This document shows, piece after piece, positions 36,694 through 47,252 of a stretch of 64,000 nucleotides of DNA. The translations under genes and the position numbers were made by a program. Below the pieces are notes generated by a model. The model saw only the letters and a program-made list of their open reading frames with translations. It made no database searches and was not told the DNA's origin. This DNA comes from Peribacillus frigoritolerans (GTDB lineage: Bacteria; Bacillota; Bacilli; Bacillales; DSM-1321): assembly GCA_030562215.1 (NCBI GenBank), contig JAUPFL010000001.1:62001-126000 (forward strand), written 5' to 3'. The number at the start of each line of letters is the position of its first letter. Within the stretch, counting starts at the first letter, position 1.

Positions 36694-36718
36694 CAACAAG
36701 AGTTGGTGTATGTTCTCA

Positions 36719-37030
36719 TTATATGTAATCGATGTCGAAATGAGGGGATAGTAATTCCATGCTTTGTAAATCCCATTCAAAGGTAAGTATGGCTGATTGT
36801 TTTGATTTATGAGTCAGGAGGGGTACACCATTTTTTATGATCATGCTTTCTGCATCCCAAAAACGGACAGTTTCGTCTTCGCCAGTACGATTACAGACTA
36901 TTACGGGCAGTCCTGTTTCTAGTGACCTTTTTCGCATTCTCCCTCCGGACCATGTAATCCGGGACCCCAGGAAGACGGTGCAATTAATATTTCAGGTGTT
37001 TTTAGAATTGTTATGTTAATTAGTAAGTGA
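36719..37030 (-). pseudogene. C-terminal fragment of a carbon-nitrogen hydrolase
   Basis: Reads TPEILIAPSSWGPGLHGPEG, then after a one-base shift WRKRSLETGLPVIVCNRTGE, FWDAESMIIKNGVPLL, LTFEWDLQSMELLSPHFD. This is the second half of a nitrilase-superfamily amidase; the first half with the catalytic Glu and Lys, and probably the Cys, is missing. So it is truncated at the N-terminus as well as frameshifted near 36940. Confidence 0.6.
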
Positions 37031-37240
37031 AAAAGATAAAAAGAGCACTTCCTTGGATAAGGAAGCGCTTCCATGTTATATAAAGCTATTGGACTTTCAT
37101 TATAGCATAATTTCGCTTCAAATAACAGGAATTAATGTTTAATTTTAGTTTATTTTATTATATTTTGACATTAGAAAGCGACTTGGGTAGAAGTACTTTT
37201 CTCCGTTTGCCGTTAATGAAGTCATCATTCAGTATCATCA

Positions 37241-37275
37241 AAAGACCGTCCAGCTTTTGTAAATCGGACGGTCTT
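37241..37275 (-). terminator. Terminator of tpx
   Basis: AAGACCGTCC and GGACGGTCTT pair over 10 bp around a 15-base loop, followed on the minus strand by TTTGATG. Lies 47 bases past the tpx stop. Confidence 0.75.
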
Positions 37276-37321
37276 ACGGATAATAGAATGAAATGTTAAT
37301 ATCCTTCTTGAGGGAAAATGT

Positions 37322-37861
37322 TTATTTAGCTGCACCAGCTTTATTTATCACTTCCTTCGCTGCCTGCAATGCGGATTCATAATCTGCGTGATTCGTGACT
37401 TCCGGTACATATTCCACATACTTAATGGTTCCTTCTTGATTTATTACAAATACTGCCCTGCATTCCAATCGTTGCTCTTTCATATACGTTCCATATGCAG
37501 TACCAAAAGACAAATCAAAGTGATCGGAGAGAATGGTTATAGCTTCGACATTACTTTCTTTACACCATCTTGCTTGAGCAAAGGGAAGGTCTGCGCTGAT
37601 AGCCAACACTGCTACATCATCACCCATTTTGCTTGCTTCTTCATTTAAGAGCCTTGTTTGTAAATCACATACACCAGTATCAAGCGAAGGAATAGTCGTG
37701 ATGATGCATGTCTTATTTTTATAGTCTGTTAAATGTGCTTTACGGCGGTCATTTGTTAATAGTGTAAAGTCAGGGGCCTTATCCCCTACTTTTAGTTCAG
37801 GACCAATCAAGGTCACTGGATTACCGCCTAAAGTCACAACACCAGTACGCTCATGTGCCAA
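37322..37861 (-). CDS. tpx: Thiol peroxidase Tpx (atypical 2-Cys peroxiredoxin)
   Basis: A 179-residue cytosolic peroxiredoxin. The peroxidatic cysteine lies in TIPSLDTGVCDLQTR (about residue 64) and the resolving cysteine in ARWCKESNV (about 98), both in the standard Tpx positions; PDFTLLTNDRRKAHL precedes them. It reduces H2O2 and alkyl peroxides with thioredoxin. TTG start with GGAGGG upstream. It lies 30 bases downstream of the urate operon on the same strand; uricase makes H2O2, so shared transcription would make sense. Confidence 0.92.
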   Translation of the reverse strand: MAHERTGVVTLGGNPVTLIGPELKVGDKAPDFTLLTNDRRKAHLTDYKNKTCIITTIPSLDTGVCDLQTRLLNEEASKMGDDVAVLAISADLPFAQARWCKESNVEAITILSDHFDLSFGTAYGTYMKEQRLECRAVFVINQEGTIKYVEYVPEVTNHADYESALQAAKEVINKAGAAK

Positions 37862-37891
37862 ATTGAACCCTCCAACTCTCTTACTGATTTA

Positions 37892-38251
37892 CTAGCTTCC
37901 TCGGTAGGTGCTATATCCTCCTGGAGCAACAAGCAGAGGAACATGATAATGTTCTTCATTGCTTCTAATACCAAAACGAAGTGGGACCTTATTTAAAAAT
38001 GGCCTTATATAAGGATCATTCGCTCCATCATTGAAATATTCCCCAACATAAAAGACAAGTTCATACTCACCTGGTTTGAGATCATCCCCTTGAAGAAGCG
38101 GATCATCCACTCTCCCATCGTTGTTTGTACAGACCTCTTTAATGAAAGAATGGTCTCCCTGTTCTGCTATGGCCCAAAGTTCTATCTTCATCCCTTTTGC
38201 CGGCAGGCCTTTAGACAGGTCTAAAACATGTGTGGTCAGCTTACTGTCCAT
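37892..38251 (-). CDS. uraH: 5-hydroxyisourate hydrolase
   Basis: A 119-residue transthyretin-related enzyme: LTTHVLDLSKGLPAKGM at the start (catalytic His), the centre FNDGANDPYIRPFLNKVPLR, and the C-terminal signature STYRGS. It hydrolyses the uricase product 5-hydroxyisourate to OHCU, the second step from urate to allantoin. It lies 13 bases after the uricase gene in a tight operon (called PucM in B. subtilis). Confidence 0.93.
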   Translation of the reverse strand: MDSKLTTHVLDLSKGLPAKGMKIELWAIAEQGDHSFIKEVCTNNDGRVDDPLLQGDDLKPGEYELVFYVGEYFNDGANDPYIRPFLNKVPLRFGIRSNEEHYHVPLLVAPGGYSTYRGS

Positions 38252-38264
38252 TATCGGGAAGCCC

Positions 38265-39233
38265 CTACAGTTGAATCAGCTGCCTTTTTTGTTTAACGTC
38301 TTCTTGTGTAACGACAAAGCCTTGGAAGCCAAACGGAGGACGAGGTTCCTGATAAACACTTCCTTCTGAATTTGGAATCGTTTCTACAACCGTTTCCCAT
38401 GTACGATTATTGGTTTTAAATTGAACATTCGCCAACTGAGGGAAACGTTCTAGAATCCTAATGCCAATATGATAAATGAGCTGCTGAATCGAACGGTTAT
38501 TCAGTTCATGGAACACTGTGTTTGCAATATCACAAATTTGTTCTGCTGCTACATATTTTTCTGGATCCGCTCCAGTGCCATCCTCCCAGCGGTTATATTC
38601 CCAATCGAAATCCAAGTAGATAAATAGTGGACGATCCTGAGCTTCTGGCAGTGTGGTGTATTCATCTTGAATAAATCCATAAAAAGAGCTTCCTTTAACC
38701 TTGATTAAATGGACATCAACTATTCCACTTGAATGCTTAACGATTTTGCTTCCGGTAGGTGTCCTTTTCACTTCGATTGTAGTGGTAGCCCTTTCATTTC
38801 TGGAACATCGATAGACAACATCACTATTTTCATGCCCTTCCCCTTTTGGAACGAGTACATGATCGAAGGGAACTTCAGTTGCTGTCAGTTCCACTGCATC
38901 TATGTGGCTATACTTATCAAGGAAAACTTCACATATGAACTTTATAAAACCTTCCGCCGTATTTCCTTGATAATTGGCGGCCTGGCGATGAATGATGTTT
39001 TTCATGGAATCCGTTGCAACCACCAAGCTATTATCTCCTTCCGTAAAAGAAGATAAAAAAGCTTCCCCTTTTAGAGAAATCTGGCAATTGAATCCAAAAA
39101 TAGTATTATCTCTTTCTGTGAAACTTGATTCCGGTATTTTCCTCAAACCTGTAAGAGGCTGTACAAAAGTCCTATATACAAATACATCCCCTTTACCGTA
39201 ATACATCGTTCTGTTTTCATTTTGAACTGTCAT
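38265..39233 (-). CDS. pucL: Urate oxidase (uricase)
   Basis: A 322-residue T-fold uricase. Signatures: MYYGKGDVFVYRTF at the N-terminus, ATDSMKNIIHRQA (catalytic Thr/Asp loop), GSSFYGFIQDEYTTLPE, LFIYLDFDWEY and FQLANVQF-like repeat. It oxidises urate to 5-hydroxyisourate with O2, releasing H2O2. The frame opens at 39281, but GGAGGAGGAATAAT precedes ATG 39233. In B. subtilis PucL is a fusion with OHCU decarboxylase; here that activity is a separate upstream gene 13 bases away. Confidence 0.93.
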   Translation of the reverse strand: MTVQNENRTMYYGKGDVFVYRTFVQPLTGLRKIPESSFTERDNTIFGFNCQISLKGEAFLSSFTEGDNSLVVATDSMKNIIHRQAANYQGNTAEGFIKFICEVFLDKYSHIDAVELTATEVPFDHVLVPKGEGHENSDVVYRCSRNERATTTIEVKRTPTGSKIVKHSSGIVDVHLIKVKGSSFYGFIQDEYTTLPEAQDRPLFIYLDFDWEYNRWEDGTGADPEKYVAAEQICDIANTVFHELNNRSIQQLIYHIGIRILERFPQLANVQFKTNNRTWETVVETIPNSEGSVYQEPRPPFGFQGFVVTQEDVKQKRQLIQL

Positions 39234-39246
39234 ATTATTCCTCCTC

Positions 39247-39744
39247 CTAGTTAATAAAATCAGATAGCCTGTGGCTGGCAATTAAGTGGATTTGCTTGAT
39301 CGCTTCCTTAAGTTCATTTGCCGGATCCAAACCAATCCTTCTTTTCATCTCTGCCTTTATCACCGTTTTATCGCTGCCACGGACAGCAAATATGAACGGA
39401 AATCCAAACTTTTCTTTATACTGATTATTTAACGCATGAAATTCTTCATATTCATCCGGAGAAAGCGAATTCAAACCAGCTGCGGATTGCTCTTTAACTG
39501 ATGCTTCAGCCATATCAATCCGGGCTGCTAAGTCCGGGTGAGACTTGATTAATTGGAGCTGTTCCGATAATGAGGCATTCTGCACAACTATTTCCATTTT
39601 CTGTTTTAGGTCCTCTAAGGAAATGAATGGCTTGTACTCCCATGAACGCTCTGCTATCCATGGAGAATGTTCATATACCCAACCTAACTTTTGGATGAAT
39701 TCCACCTTGTTCAACTCATTTATGCTATTAAGGTCAGATATCAA
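39247..39744 (-). CDS. uraD: OHCU decarboxylase
   Basis: A 165-residue all-helical enzyme making S-allantoin from OHCU. The catalytic histidine is in LIKSHPDLAARI (about residue 69), with the conserved AGLNSLSPDEYEEFHALN and FGFPFIFAVRG following. First gene of the urate operon uraD-uricase-uraH. GGAGGG precedes the start. A TATAAT at about 39805 and a 12-base motif shared with the second pucR promoter lie upstream. Confidence 0.9.
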   Translation of the reverse strand: MISDLNSINELNKVEFIQKLGWVYEHSPWIAERSWEYKPFISLEDLKQKMEIVVQNASLSEQLQLIKSHPDLAARIDMAEASVKEQSAAGLNSLSPDEYEEFHALNNQYKEKFGFPFIFAVRGSDKTVIKAEMKRRIGLDPANELKEAIKQIHLIASHRLSDFIN

Positions 39745-39847
39745 TACGGGCCCTCCTTCTTCCGATTATTTTTATAATTCAAAACATTCTTAACTTAATT
39801 GAATTATATACGTGCGCTTCTTTATAGGTCATTAGCTGAAAAAGCTA

Positions 39848-39859
39848 ATATTTTTCCAA
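39848..39859. promoter_or_regulatory. Shared 12-mer, candidate PucR-type operator
   Basis: ATATTTTTCCAA lies between divergent uraD and the first pucR gene, and is repeated exactly at 42520-42531 between the second pucR gene and the permease. On the minus strand both are followed by TATAAT. Role is inferred only from recurrence and position. Confidence 0.35.
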
Positions 39860-39982
39860 CCCCTTTGTGCTTACCGCACTCACCTTTAAAGAACAGGCTA
39901 TCCTTATAGCTCTGATCCAGTTGCCAATATTCAAAAAATTAGTTAAATTAGAGAGAAAAAGGCACAGCGAAGGGGACCTATC

Positions 39983-41171
39983 ATGCATTTAACGATGACT
40001 GATGCATTAAAATTACCACAGATCAAACGATGCCAAGTGGCAGCTGGCATTCAGGGACTTAATAGAGAAATAGAATCCATCAATAGCTTTGATGCTCCTG
40101 ATGTGCTTTCCTGGTTGAAGCCAAATGAATTAATTCTAACAACAGGATACTTATTTCAAGATAATCCGCAACAATTAGACCAATTCGTAATCGAATTAGC
40201 AAAAATGAATTGTTCAGGATTGTTCATCAAACTGGAGGAAATTCCACAAACCACAATCAACATTGCCAATATGGCCAATTTGCCTATTCTCAAAATCCCC
40301 CTGAGTTTTCGCTATCAGATATCATGTCTCCCCTACTTCGTGAAATTGTAACGAGACAGAATGAACAAAAAGAGTTGAGTTATAGTATTGAAGATATTTC
40401 AGGAGTTGGTGCCGAAAATTTAAGTTACGGGATTTTAGGAATGACGGAGGACAAATCCAGCTTCCATCATTTTTCTGGGGGATACATATGTACTGTTTTA
40501 CCTTTAACGCTGCAATGGAATCAAAGGAATGATCCCATTACTTATAAACAGCTTATCAAGACAATTGAAACATTAACCGAACAATATAAAATCGATAAGC
40601 TCATAAGGAATATCAAGGGCAGTCTAGTTATCATTTATCTGGATACCATCCCCTAGGGAACACCCGCTTTTATTCACAAGTCACCCAGATAAGCCAACAA
40701 ATTATCTCTACTTTATCTAAACACCTGCCAATGGAACTTACGCTGGGAGTCGGTAACTATCATACAGGTATCAATAACCTGGCCAATAGCCTACAAGAAG
40801 CTTTACAATCTATTGATTTGGGAAAACGATCGAACCCAGGAAAGGAAGTTTACAGCTACAAAGAATTAATAACATTTAAAATTTTGCAGTATGCCCCCAA
40901 AAATGTGCTCATGGATATTGTTACAGGTAATTTAGCACCGCTGAAGGAACATGACGATGAAAACCAGTCTGATCTGATCAAAACCTTGGAGGCCTATTTG
41001 CAATGCAATCTTCGACCTGCTGAAACGGCCAGAATAATGGGGGTACACCGAAACACTATCCATTTTCGAATTAAAAGCATAAAAAAACTATTAGGAATGG
41101 ACTTAAGCAATGATGATCTGTTCACTTTAAAACTTGCCCTATATGCCAAACGTCTGCTGGATAACCGATAG
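39983..41171 (+). CDS. pucR: PucR-family purine catabolism regulator 1, two frameshifts
   Basis: About 396 residues after adding one C in each of the runs 40297-40301 and 40650-40653. The N-terminal PucR domain (DALKLPQIKRCQVAAGIQGL, ELILTTGYLFQ) leads to a GGDEF-like middle and the C-terminal HTH_30 domain: DLIKTLEAYLQCNLRPAET and MGVHRNTIHFRIKSIKKLLG. PucR activates urate degradation genes in B. subtilis. It is divergent from the urate operon, which supports that target. RBS AAGGGGACC. Confidence 0.8.
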
Positions 41172-41191
41172 GAAATAGCACATACCATACG

Positions 41192-41226
41192 AAAAACTGC
41201 CAGAGGTACCTATCCCTGGCAGTTTT
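41192..41226. terminator. Bidirectional terminator between the two pucR genes
   Basis: AAAACTGCCAG and CTGGCAGTTTT pair over 11 bp. It separates the converging regulator genes. Confidence 0.7.
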
Positions 41227-41278
41227 CCGTGTTCAGCAACACTTGATTCCCGATTCCTTCAAATCATGCTTCCTTTAC

Positions 41279-42465
41279 CTAGTCATGTAATAATAACTTC
41301 GCAGCTTTTATACTAAACTGCAATTTAAAAGCAATATCCCTCGATTTTAAATCAACTCCTAATAAGTCTTCAATTCTAGATAAACGAAACTTTACAGTAT
41401 TTCGATGAACAAACAAAGCCCGTGCCGCGTCTTCTATTCTGCCTCTTGAAAATAGATAGGTTTCCAGCGTTTTTAACAACTCCCCCTCATTTTCCCTATC
41501 ATATGCAATAATCGGCTGAATCATGGATTGCACGTATTGAGTTATGGCATCCTTAGGGATTTGATTTATTAGATCTTCAACTTCAACGCTTGCGTAATCA
41601 TTGATATTAGTCGGGTTGACCCTTGAGCCAAGTTGAATGGCCTTTTTAGCTTCAATAAACCCTTCTTTCATATTGTAGAATTCTTTTTCACCTTGCTTAA
41701 CCCCATCGATAGAGAAGTGCCAGGATTATCTTTGGATATAAGACCTTCTAAAAGGATGGCAATTCTTTGAGCCTGCATAAGCAGGTGTTCATCAGTCACC
41801 ATCCCTTTCCCTTGCAGGATAATCAATTGACCATCGAAGTCGATATTCCAATACTTAAAATCTTCCCTTTCCGTTTGGTTTAATTTCTCCAACATTCTGC
41901 CAATTGGAAAGAATGAATCACCTTCTTCTTTCGTTCCGTTTATTAAGAGCAGAATATATGGCCTATCGGGATTAAAGCCAAATTCCTGTAATTGGGGGAT
42001 AAAAGATGAATCCCTATTTTCCCCATTCAAAAGAGAATGAAAAACTTCAACACTTCCTTTTCCATCGTTTTTCCCTTTCTCCTTATTAACAAGTTCATAT
42101 GTAAAGCTGAATAATAAGTCGGATAAAGGCATTTCATAAGGAATCTCCAGCAATGGGAAATTGTACTTGTTCGCTTCTTCCACCATTCCAGGAGGAATCG
42201 TAGAAAGAAACCGCTTAATCTTGATAGCTAATCCAGCACTTCCTCTTTTCGACAATTCCCTAACAAGATTGATTTGAGCATTCAGGTCATCCTTAAACAC
42301 ATAACCAGTTGTCAGCAGGAGTTCCCCTCGTTTAATCCATGATATATCCGGATGATCCATTATACTTACTGAATTAATTACCCGAGTTAACCCTTGACTT
42401 CCTCCAATAACTTCCACTTGGTTTAGGGCAGGAAGTTTCAAAGCTTTTTCGATCGTTAAATACAT
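41279..42465 (-). CDS. PucR-family regulator 2, frameshifted
   Basis: About 395 residues with one A added at 41684-41688. N-terminal PucR domain: EKALKLPALNQVEVIGGSQG, RGELLLTTGYVFKDD. C-terminal HTH_30: ELLKTLETYLFSRGRIEDAA and LFVHRNTVKFRLSRIEDLLG. It parallels regulator 1 closely and is divergent from the purine permease, so it may control uptake. The frame opens at 42579, but GGGGGAGAAA precedes ATG 42465, which matches the start of relatives (MYLTIEKALKLP). Confidence 0.8.
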
Positions 42466-42519
42466 TTTTCTCCCCCTATTCTTCTTAATTATATACAGAA
42501 TGAACTTGAATGAATATTC

Positions 42520-42531
42520 ATATTTTTCCAA
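42520..42531. promoter_or_regulatory. Second copy of the shared 12-mer
   Basis: ATATTTTTCCAA, identical to 39848-39859, upstream of the regulator 2 gene. See that entry. Confidence 0.35.
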
Positions 42532-42712
42532 AAAATAGTCTTGATTTAGCATTATGGCGGTGATAATATAAAAATACACCGATTTTGTAAATAGCGTTTC
42601 TTAATAAGCAACAACAAACCCATCCATAAGGAAGTATTTACAAAATCACAAGGAGGCGATTTCGTTACATTCATATAATTGGAAAGTCGTGACTAATTAA
42701 AAGGGGGCAAAC

Positions 42713-44051
42713 ATGGAAAAATTGAGCAAACTAAACACGTTATTGTTAGGTTTACAGCATGTTTGTGTAATGTATGGAGGAGCGGTAGCTGTTCCACTAA
42801 TCGTCGGTCCTGCAATCGGCTTGACACAAGAACAGATCATATACCTGATCTCGTTTGATTTACTCGCCTGCGGGATAGTCACCTTGCTTCAAGTTATTGG
42901 CGGTAAAGGATTTGGTATAAAATTACCTGCTTTAATGGCTGTTTCTTTTATCGTGGTTGAGCCAGTAATAGCCATAGGATCGGTCCATAGTATAACCGGG
43001 GTTTTAGGCGCAGTTATGGTATCCGGAATAATTGTTGCCATTTTATCAGGAGTAATCGGTAAATTAATACCCTATTTCCCACCAATCGTTGCAGGGTCCG
43101 TCATATTAATCATAGGCGTGTCATTAATGCCAGTTGCCATGAAAAATGCAGCGGGCGGAGTCGGTTCCCCCACCTTTGGAGATCCTATGAATCTAATGCT
43201 AGCTTGTTTTACACTAGTGAGTTTCCTTTTATTGAATACACTTACTAAAGGTTTCTTGAAAGCGGTTTCAGTTCTTTTCGCCATGATTCTTGGCACTATA
43301 TTGGCTGGTATTTTAGGTATGGTCGATACCTCTGGCTTTTTAGAGGCCAGCTGGTTTACAATGGTGACTCCTTTTTATTTTGGGGTACCTACCTTCGACC
43401 TTTCATCTATTATCACTATGACAATCATATCTTTAATCATAGCTGTGGAAAGTATAGGCGTCTTTTTGACACTCGGGGAAGTATGCGGGAAGGAAATAAC
43501 CGAAAAAGATGTGGAAAAGGGCCTCCGTGCAGAAGGAATAGGAAGCTTCATAAGCGGTATCTTCAACTCTTTCAACCATTCTACCTTCTCACAAAATGTT
43601 GGCTTGGTCTTGCTGACAAAGGTAACTCAGCGCTCGGTAGTAGTCACGGCAGGCTGTATCCTAATCTTTCTAGCCTTTGTGCCTAAGGTTGCCGGTCTTA
43701 CGACGATGATCCCTTTACCCGTTCTGGGCGGGGCCATGATACCAATGTTCGGCATGCTTCTATCTGCAGCTTTGGGGATGATAGCCAAAGCGGATTTAAG
43801 CAAACCTTCCAATCAATTGACGATTGCACTTGGAATAGGAGTCGGTCTGGCAGTCAAGGGGTCCCGGAAGCATTCGATAAATTCCGGAAACAGTCCAATT
43901 AATATGTGGAAACGGAGTGGTGATGGGTACAATAACACTGGTTGTGTTAAATGCCATCCTGAATGGAAAAACAAATCCATCTATTACACACCATCATTCC
44001 ATACCCGAAATTCAACCAAGCATGAGCCAGAATATTAATATCCACCCTTAG
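42713..44051 (+). CDS. NCS2-family xanthine/urate permease, two C-terminal frameshifts
   Basis: A nucleobase:cation symporter-2 with about 12-14 membrane segments. Signatures: LLLGLQHVCVMYGGAVAVPLIVG at the N-terminus, ALMAVSFIVVEPVIA, and IISLIIAVESIGVFLTLGEV with the family Glu, then FNSFNHSTFSQNVGLVLLT. Adding G at 43858-43861 and T at 43899-43900 restores GVPEAFDKFRKQSN and NGVVMGTITLVVLNAILNG to a stop at 44051. Probably imports urate or xanthine (PucJ/PucK/PbuX group) for the neighbouring pathway. Confidence 0.85.
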
Positions 44052-44152
44052 AAAGTAGCGGACAAGGCAATTCTCTAAGGGTGTCTAGTTGGCTAGGTTC
44101 TCCAACACTTTTAATTATAACCTTATTCAGGGAATTTTCAAACAAATAATAC

Positions 44153-44200
44153 AAGCACCTTGCAACAGCCTATTTAATAGGTAAGCAAGGTGCTTTTTTT
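44153..44200 (+). terminator. Terminator of the purine permease gene
   Basis: AAGCACCTTGC and GCAAGGTGCTT pair over 11 bp, followed by TTTTTTT, 100 bases past the permease stop. Confidence 0.8.
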
Positions 44201-44599
44201 ACTCAATTATGGCTCTTCAACTTGTTTCATTTGAAAAGAGAGCGATATAACCCTCCAAAAATTTGGAGTCCCTCCCGAAATTTCCCGACCTTTTTCGGGT
44301 CTATATTCAGGGGTCCCTTAAATTGTATTTTTTTACAAAGTCTGATTCCGAGGGGGTCATTGACAAATTTTCTGCATAATAAAATTGACTCTTTGGGTGG
44401 TTCTGGAGAGCTTTAAGCTTAACTTTCTTAGCTTATTAGGGGGTAATGGAGGTAGGTCCTGCAAATGCATATCGCCAATCATTTTGTTTTTCGTACCCTT
44501 TAGGAATGGTTCACATAAATGTGATCCATAACCCCTGCAGCAGCAGTGACAAGTATTTTAGTAAGCGCAATTCACATCCGCTCTTGATTGGTTATACAG
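44201..44599. other. Intergenic with small hairpins, no gene seen
   Basis: Contains CTCC...GGAG and CCCGA...TCGGG hairpins around 44253-44299 but no convincing coding frame. Two short open frames here have no ribosome site and no protein-like pattern. Confidence 0.35.
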
Positions 44600-45735
44600 T
44601 TATTCTTTCCAAACTTCAAGTATTTCAGATCCTACTCGATTCCATTCATATAAGCTAAGGGCAAGTTCCCTGCCTCTTTCGCCCATTTTTTCATTAGTGA
44701 TCTGTTTGATAGAATTTCTGTAATCTTCTCTGTAAAACATCCAGGATCTTCTGGATTCTCTACTACAAGCCCATTCTCTCTTATACGAATGACCTCTGGA
44801 TTTCCGCCTCTTGCAGTTGTTACGATTGGAAGTCCTGCAGCCATTGCTTCATAATGGACGCGTGCAAGCGGTTCTTGCCATATTGATGTACACACGAATA
44901 AATCAGCAGCAGCAAACCAATTTTGTATTTCACTAGGTGCGACAAAACCTGTTGAAACAACTGGGATAGGCAGCTTTTTTGCCAATGCTCTTACATAAGC
45001 TACATAATCGGTAACATCATTTTGGCTGAACCATTTACTTCCGACAATAACTAAAGCCAAATCCTTAAATTTACTTGAAAGCTCAGGCAGTGCCCGAATT
45101 AACCTATCGACACCTTTATTACTTGATAATCTTCCTGCAAATAATATGACCGTTTTGTTTTCAAGACCGTTTGCTTTACGTAATTCATTACGAATTTTTT
45201 GCATTTTCGAGTGACTGCCAGGCAGAAAGCGATTGGTGTCAACACCAGAATAGATGGTGCGAATCTTTGATGAAGCTTGTGGATATAAACTTTTTATGAC
45301 ATTGCCTATATAATCACTGACAGTTACAATATTTGTAACTTCGTCTATGGCTGCTTTTGCTTCTTCCGGATTGATTTTCTCTGGATTAAACATATCATTA
45401 TGCATGCTAAGGGTAATTTTTGAATTAGGTGCTGCTTTTCGGACAGGAAGGACTAATCGAGGTCGATTGAATATATGAATTAGATCGAAATGATTTGCCT
45501 CAAGATAACTAATAACCTCTTCTCGATATACTTCGAATATTTTTCCAGGTACACGTACATAACGGTTTCCATCAATCGTCTCTTGGTCAGGAAGTGATGG
45601 ATCATTAATACCTAAAACCGTAATATCGTGGGCTTTACTTAAATGCGGCAGGATGCCTGAGATATAGGTTTGAATGGCCCCGCCCAGTACCGGAGGAACA
45701 GGAAGCTTTTCGGTACAAATCATTAAAATTTTCAT
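44600..45735 (-). CDS. cotSA: CotSA-like spore coat glycosyltransferase (GT4), frameshifted at the C-terminus
   Basis: About 378 residues. GT4 features: KILMICTEKLPVPPVLGGA at the start, ILFAGRLSSNKGVDRLIRA, WQEPLARVHYEAMAAGLPI with the EX7E motif. Adding a G near 44671-44677 gives the family C-terminus RELALSLYEWNRVGSEILEV to a stop at 44600. In B. subtilis CotSA is a coat protein encoded next to cotS, as here. Its ATG overlaps the cotS stop (ATGA), so the start is 45735 and the two are translationally coupled. Confidence 0.82.
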
Positions 45736-46831
45736 GTTTGCTCTATTCCCTTCCAATCATCTTTAATTTCTTCTAAAACTGGCCATTTTGTCTGATCGGT
45801 ATCAACAATTGTTTGAATCATCGTTGTTGTTTGATCATTTAGAAATAATTCAGGTTCATATAATACTTCTTTAATATTCTTGTAAAATTCATTTGGGCCA
45901 GATAAATCGATCATTAAGATATCATATAGTTGCGATGAAATTGGATTTGCCTCGTGATAGGACTTGATCATTTCTCTTACCCAAGTTGTATCCCATCTAT
46001 ATAAATCCGCCATTGTGCCGGTAATCAGTTTTCTCAAATCGCGAATAGGAAGGTCATAAGCAACACCGTCAAGGTCAATAATCCACATTCCATTAGAGCC
46101 CATTTGACCATTTGACCAGCCATAATCTTGATGCACTAATCCCCAATATTCATTTCCTCTTTGTGCTAACTCTAGATAGCTTGATTCATTTAATTTTTCT
46201 AAGCTTCTTTTTGCTTGTTCTTCGAATTGATCTAAAACATTCAGCAAATGGGGGCTTGCAGGCATTTCTTCATATGCATTGGCAATGTTTCGAAACCAAT
46301 CCATCTTATTGATGACTTTTTCATAAGTCGCTGGCCATTTATATAACCGGGATGCAACTTCAGCTTGTTGGGGCGGAACATACCCTTTGCTTAAAAGGTG
46401 GAATTCGCCGAGAGCATTACAAAGATGTTTGGCTCCTTCCAAATCCTTTGATACAGGTGTCAATGATTCGATCCACTCAGCGACGAACCATAACTTCCCT
46501 CCAGCCTCAACATAATCCCTTCCATCTTTGGTTTTCACGATGGGCGGTACTCTTGCTTCCTTAACATTAACTAAATATTCTTGAGCTCCTAAGCTAAACA
46601 TGCTTCTTGTAGGTCTTCTGTGTAAAAGTTTTAAACTCTTTGGCCCTGAACTTGTTTCCATTTTCCATATAGAGCCGCCTTTATCTGGTTTTGTTGTAAC
46701 AACTTGAATGTCCTGAACGGAGAAACCGTAATGTTCAAGAACTTCCAGTGCCATTTTTTCAATATATTCAGGAACAAAAACTCATGAGTGAGCTCATCTT
46801 CTTCCCAAGGCACAATTATTGCTTTCTCCAT
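45732..46831 (-). CDS. cotS: CotS-family spore coat protein (kinase-like fold), frameshifted near the N-terminus
   Basis: About 366 residues. A strong RBS (AGGAGGGG) precedes ATG 46831 (MEKAIIVPWEEDELTHEF); one T added at 46776-46780 joins VPEYIEKMALEVLEHYGFSV. The CotS/YutH fold is an aminoglycoside-phosphotransferase relative: GGSIWKMETSSGPKSLKLL (ATP-loop region), GLVHQDYGWSNGQM and WIIDLDGVAYDLP. CotS is an inner-to-outer coat component assembled late in sporulation. First gene of the cotS-cotSA pair. Confidence 0.85.
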
Positions 46832-47252
46832 GAAAACCCCTCCTGTGATATATATAAAAGTATTTTCCGCCAAAATAAGGGCAAGGTCACGACAGATTCA
46901 TTATGTTCTAATATCAGGTTGTATCCATATACAAGCATAATTTTCTAATGTTGAATATTGTTCTTTATTAAATACCCGTGATTAATCAACACCGCTGGAG
47001 TAACCATACTTTTTAATAAACTATGTGGAAAAAAAACTTTTGTATCGGACAATTCACCCAAATTGTTAGGTAATTGGGTTCTGGTGCAAATATGACCTAT
47101 TAGAAACATAGAATCTCAATAACCTTTTCATCTATGAATTAAAATCTCTGCTTGGACAGACTTTACCCCATGTGCAAAAACTTTTTCGCAGGATTTCAAT
47201 TATCTATAACGAATGAATAGAAGAATTTCATACAAAAAGGAGGAGGCATATA
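46832..47252. other. Intergenic, divergent promoters of cotS and vgb
   Basis: No coding content. A mother-cell promoter for cotS is expected near 46840-46900 but I could not place it with confidence. Confidence 0.3.
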
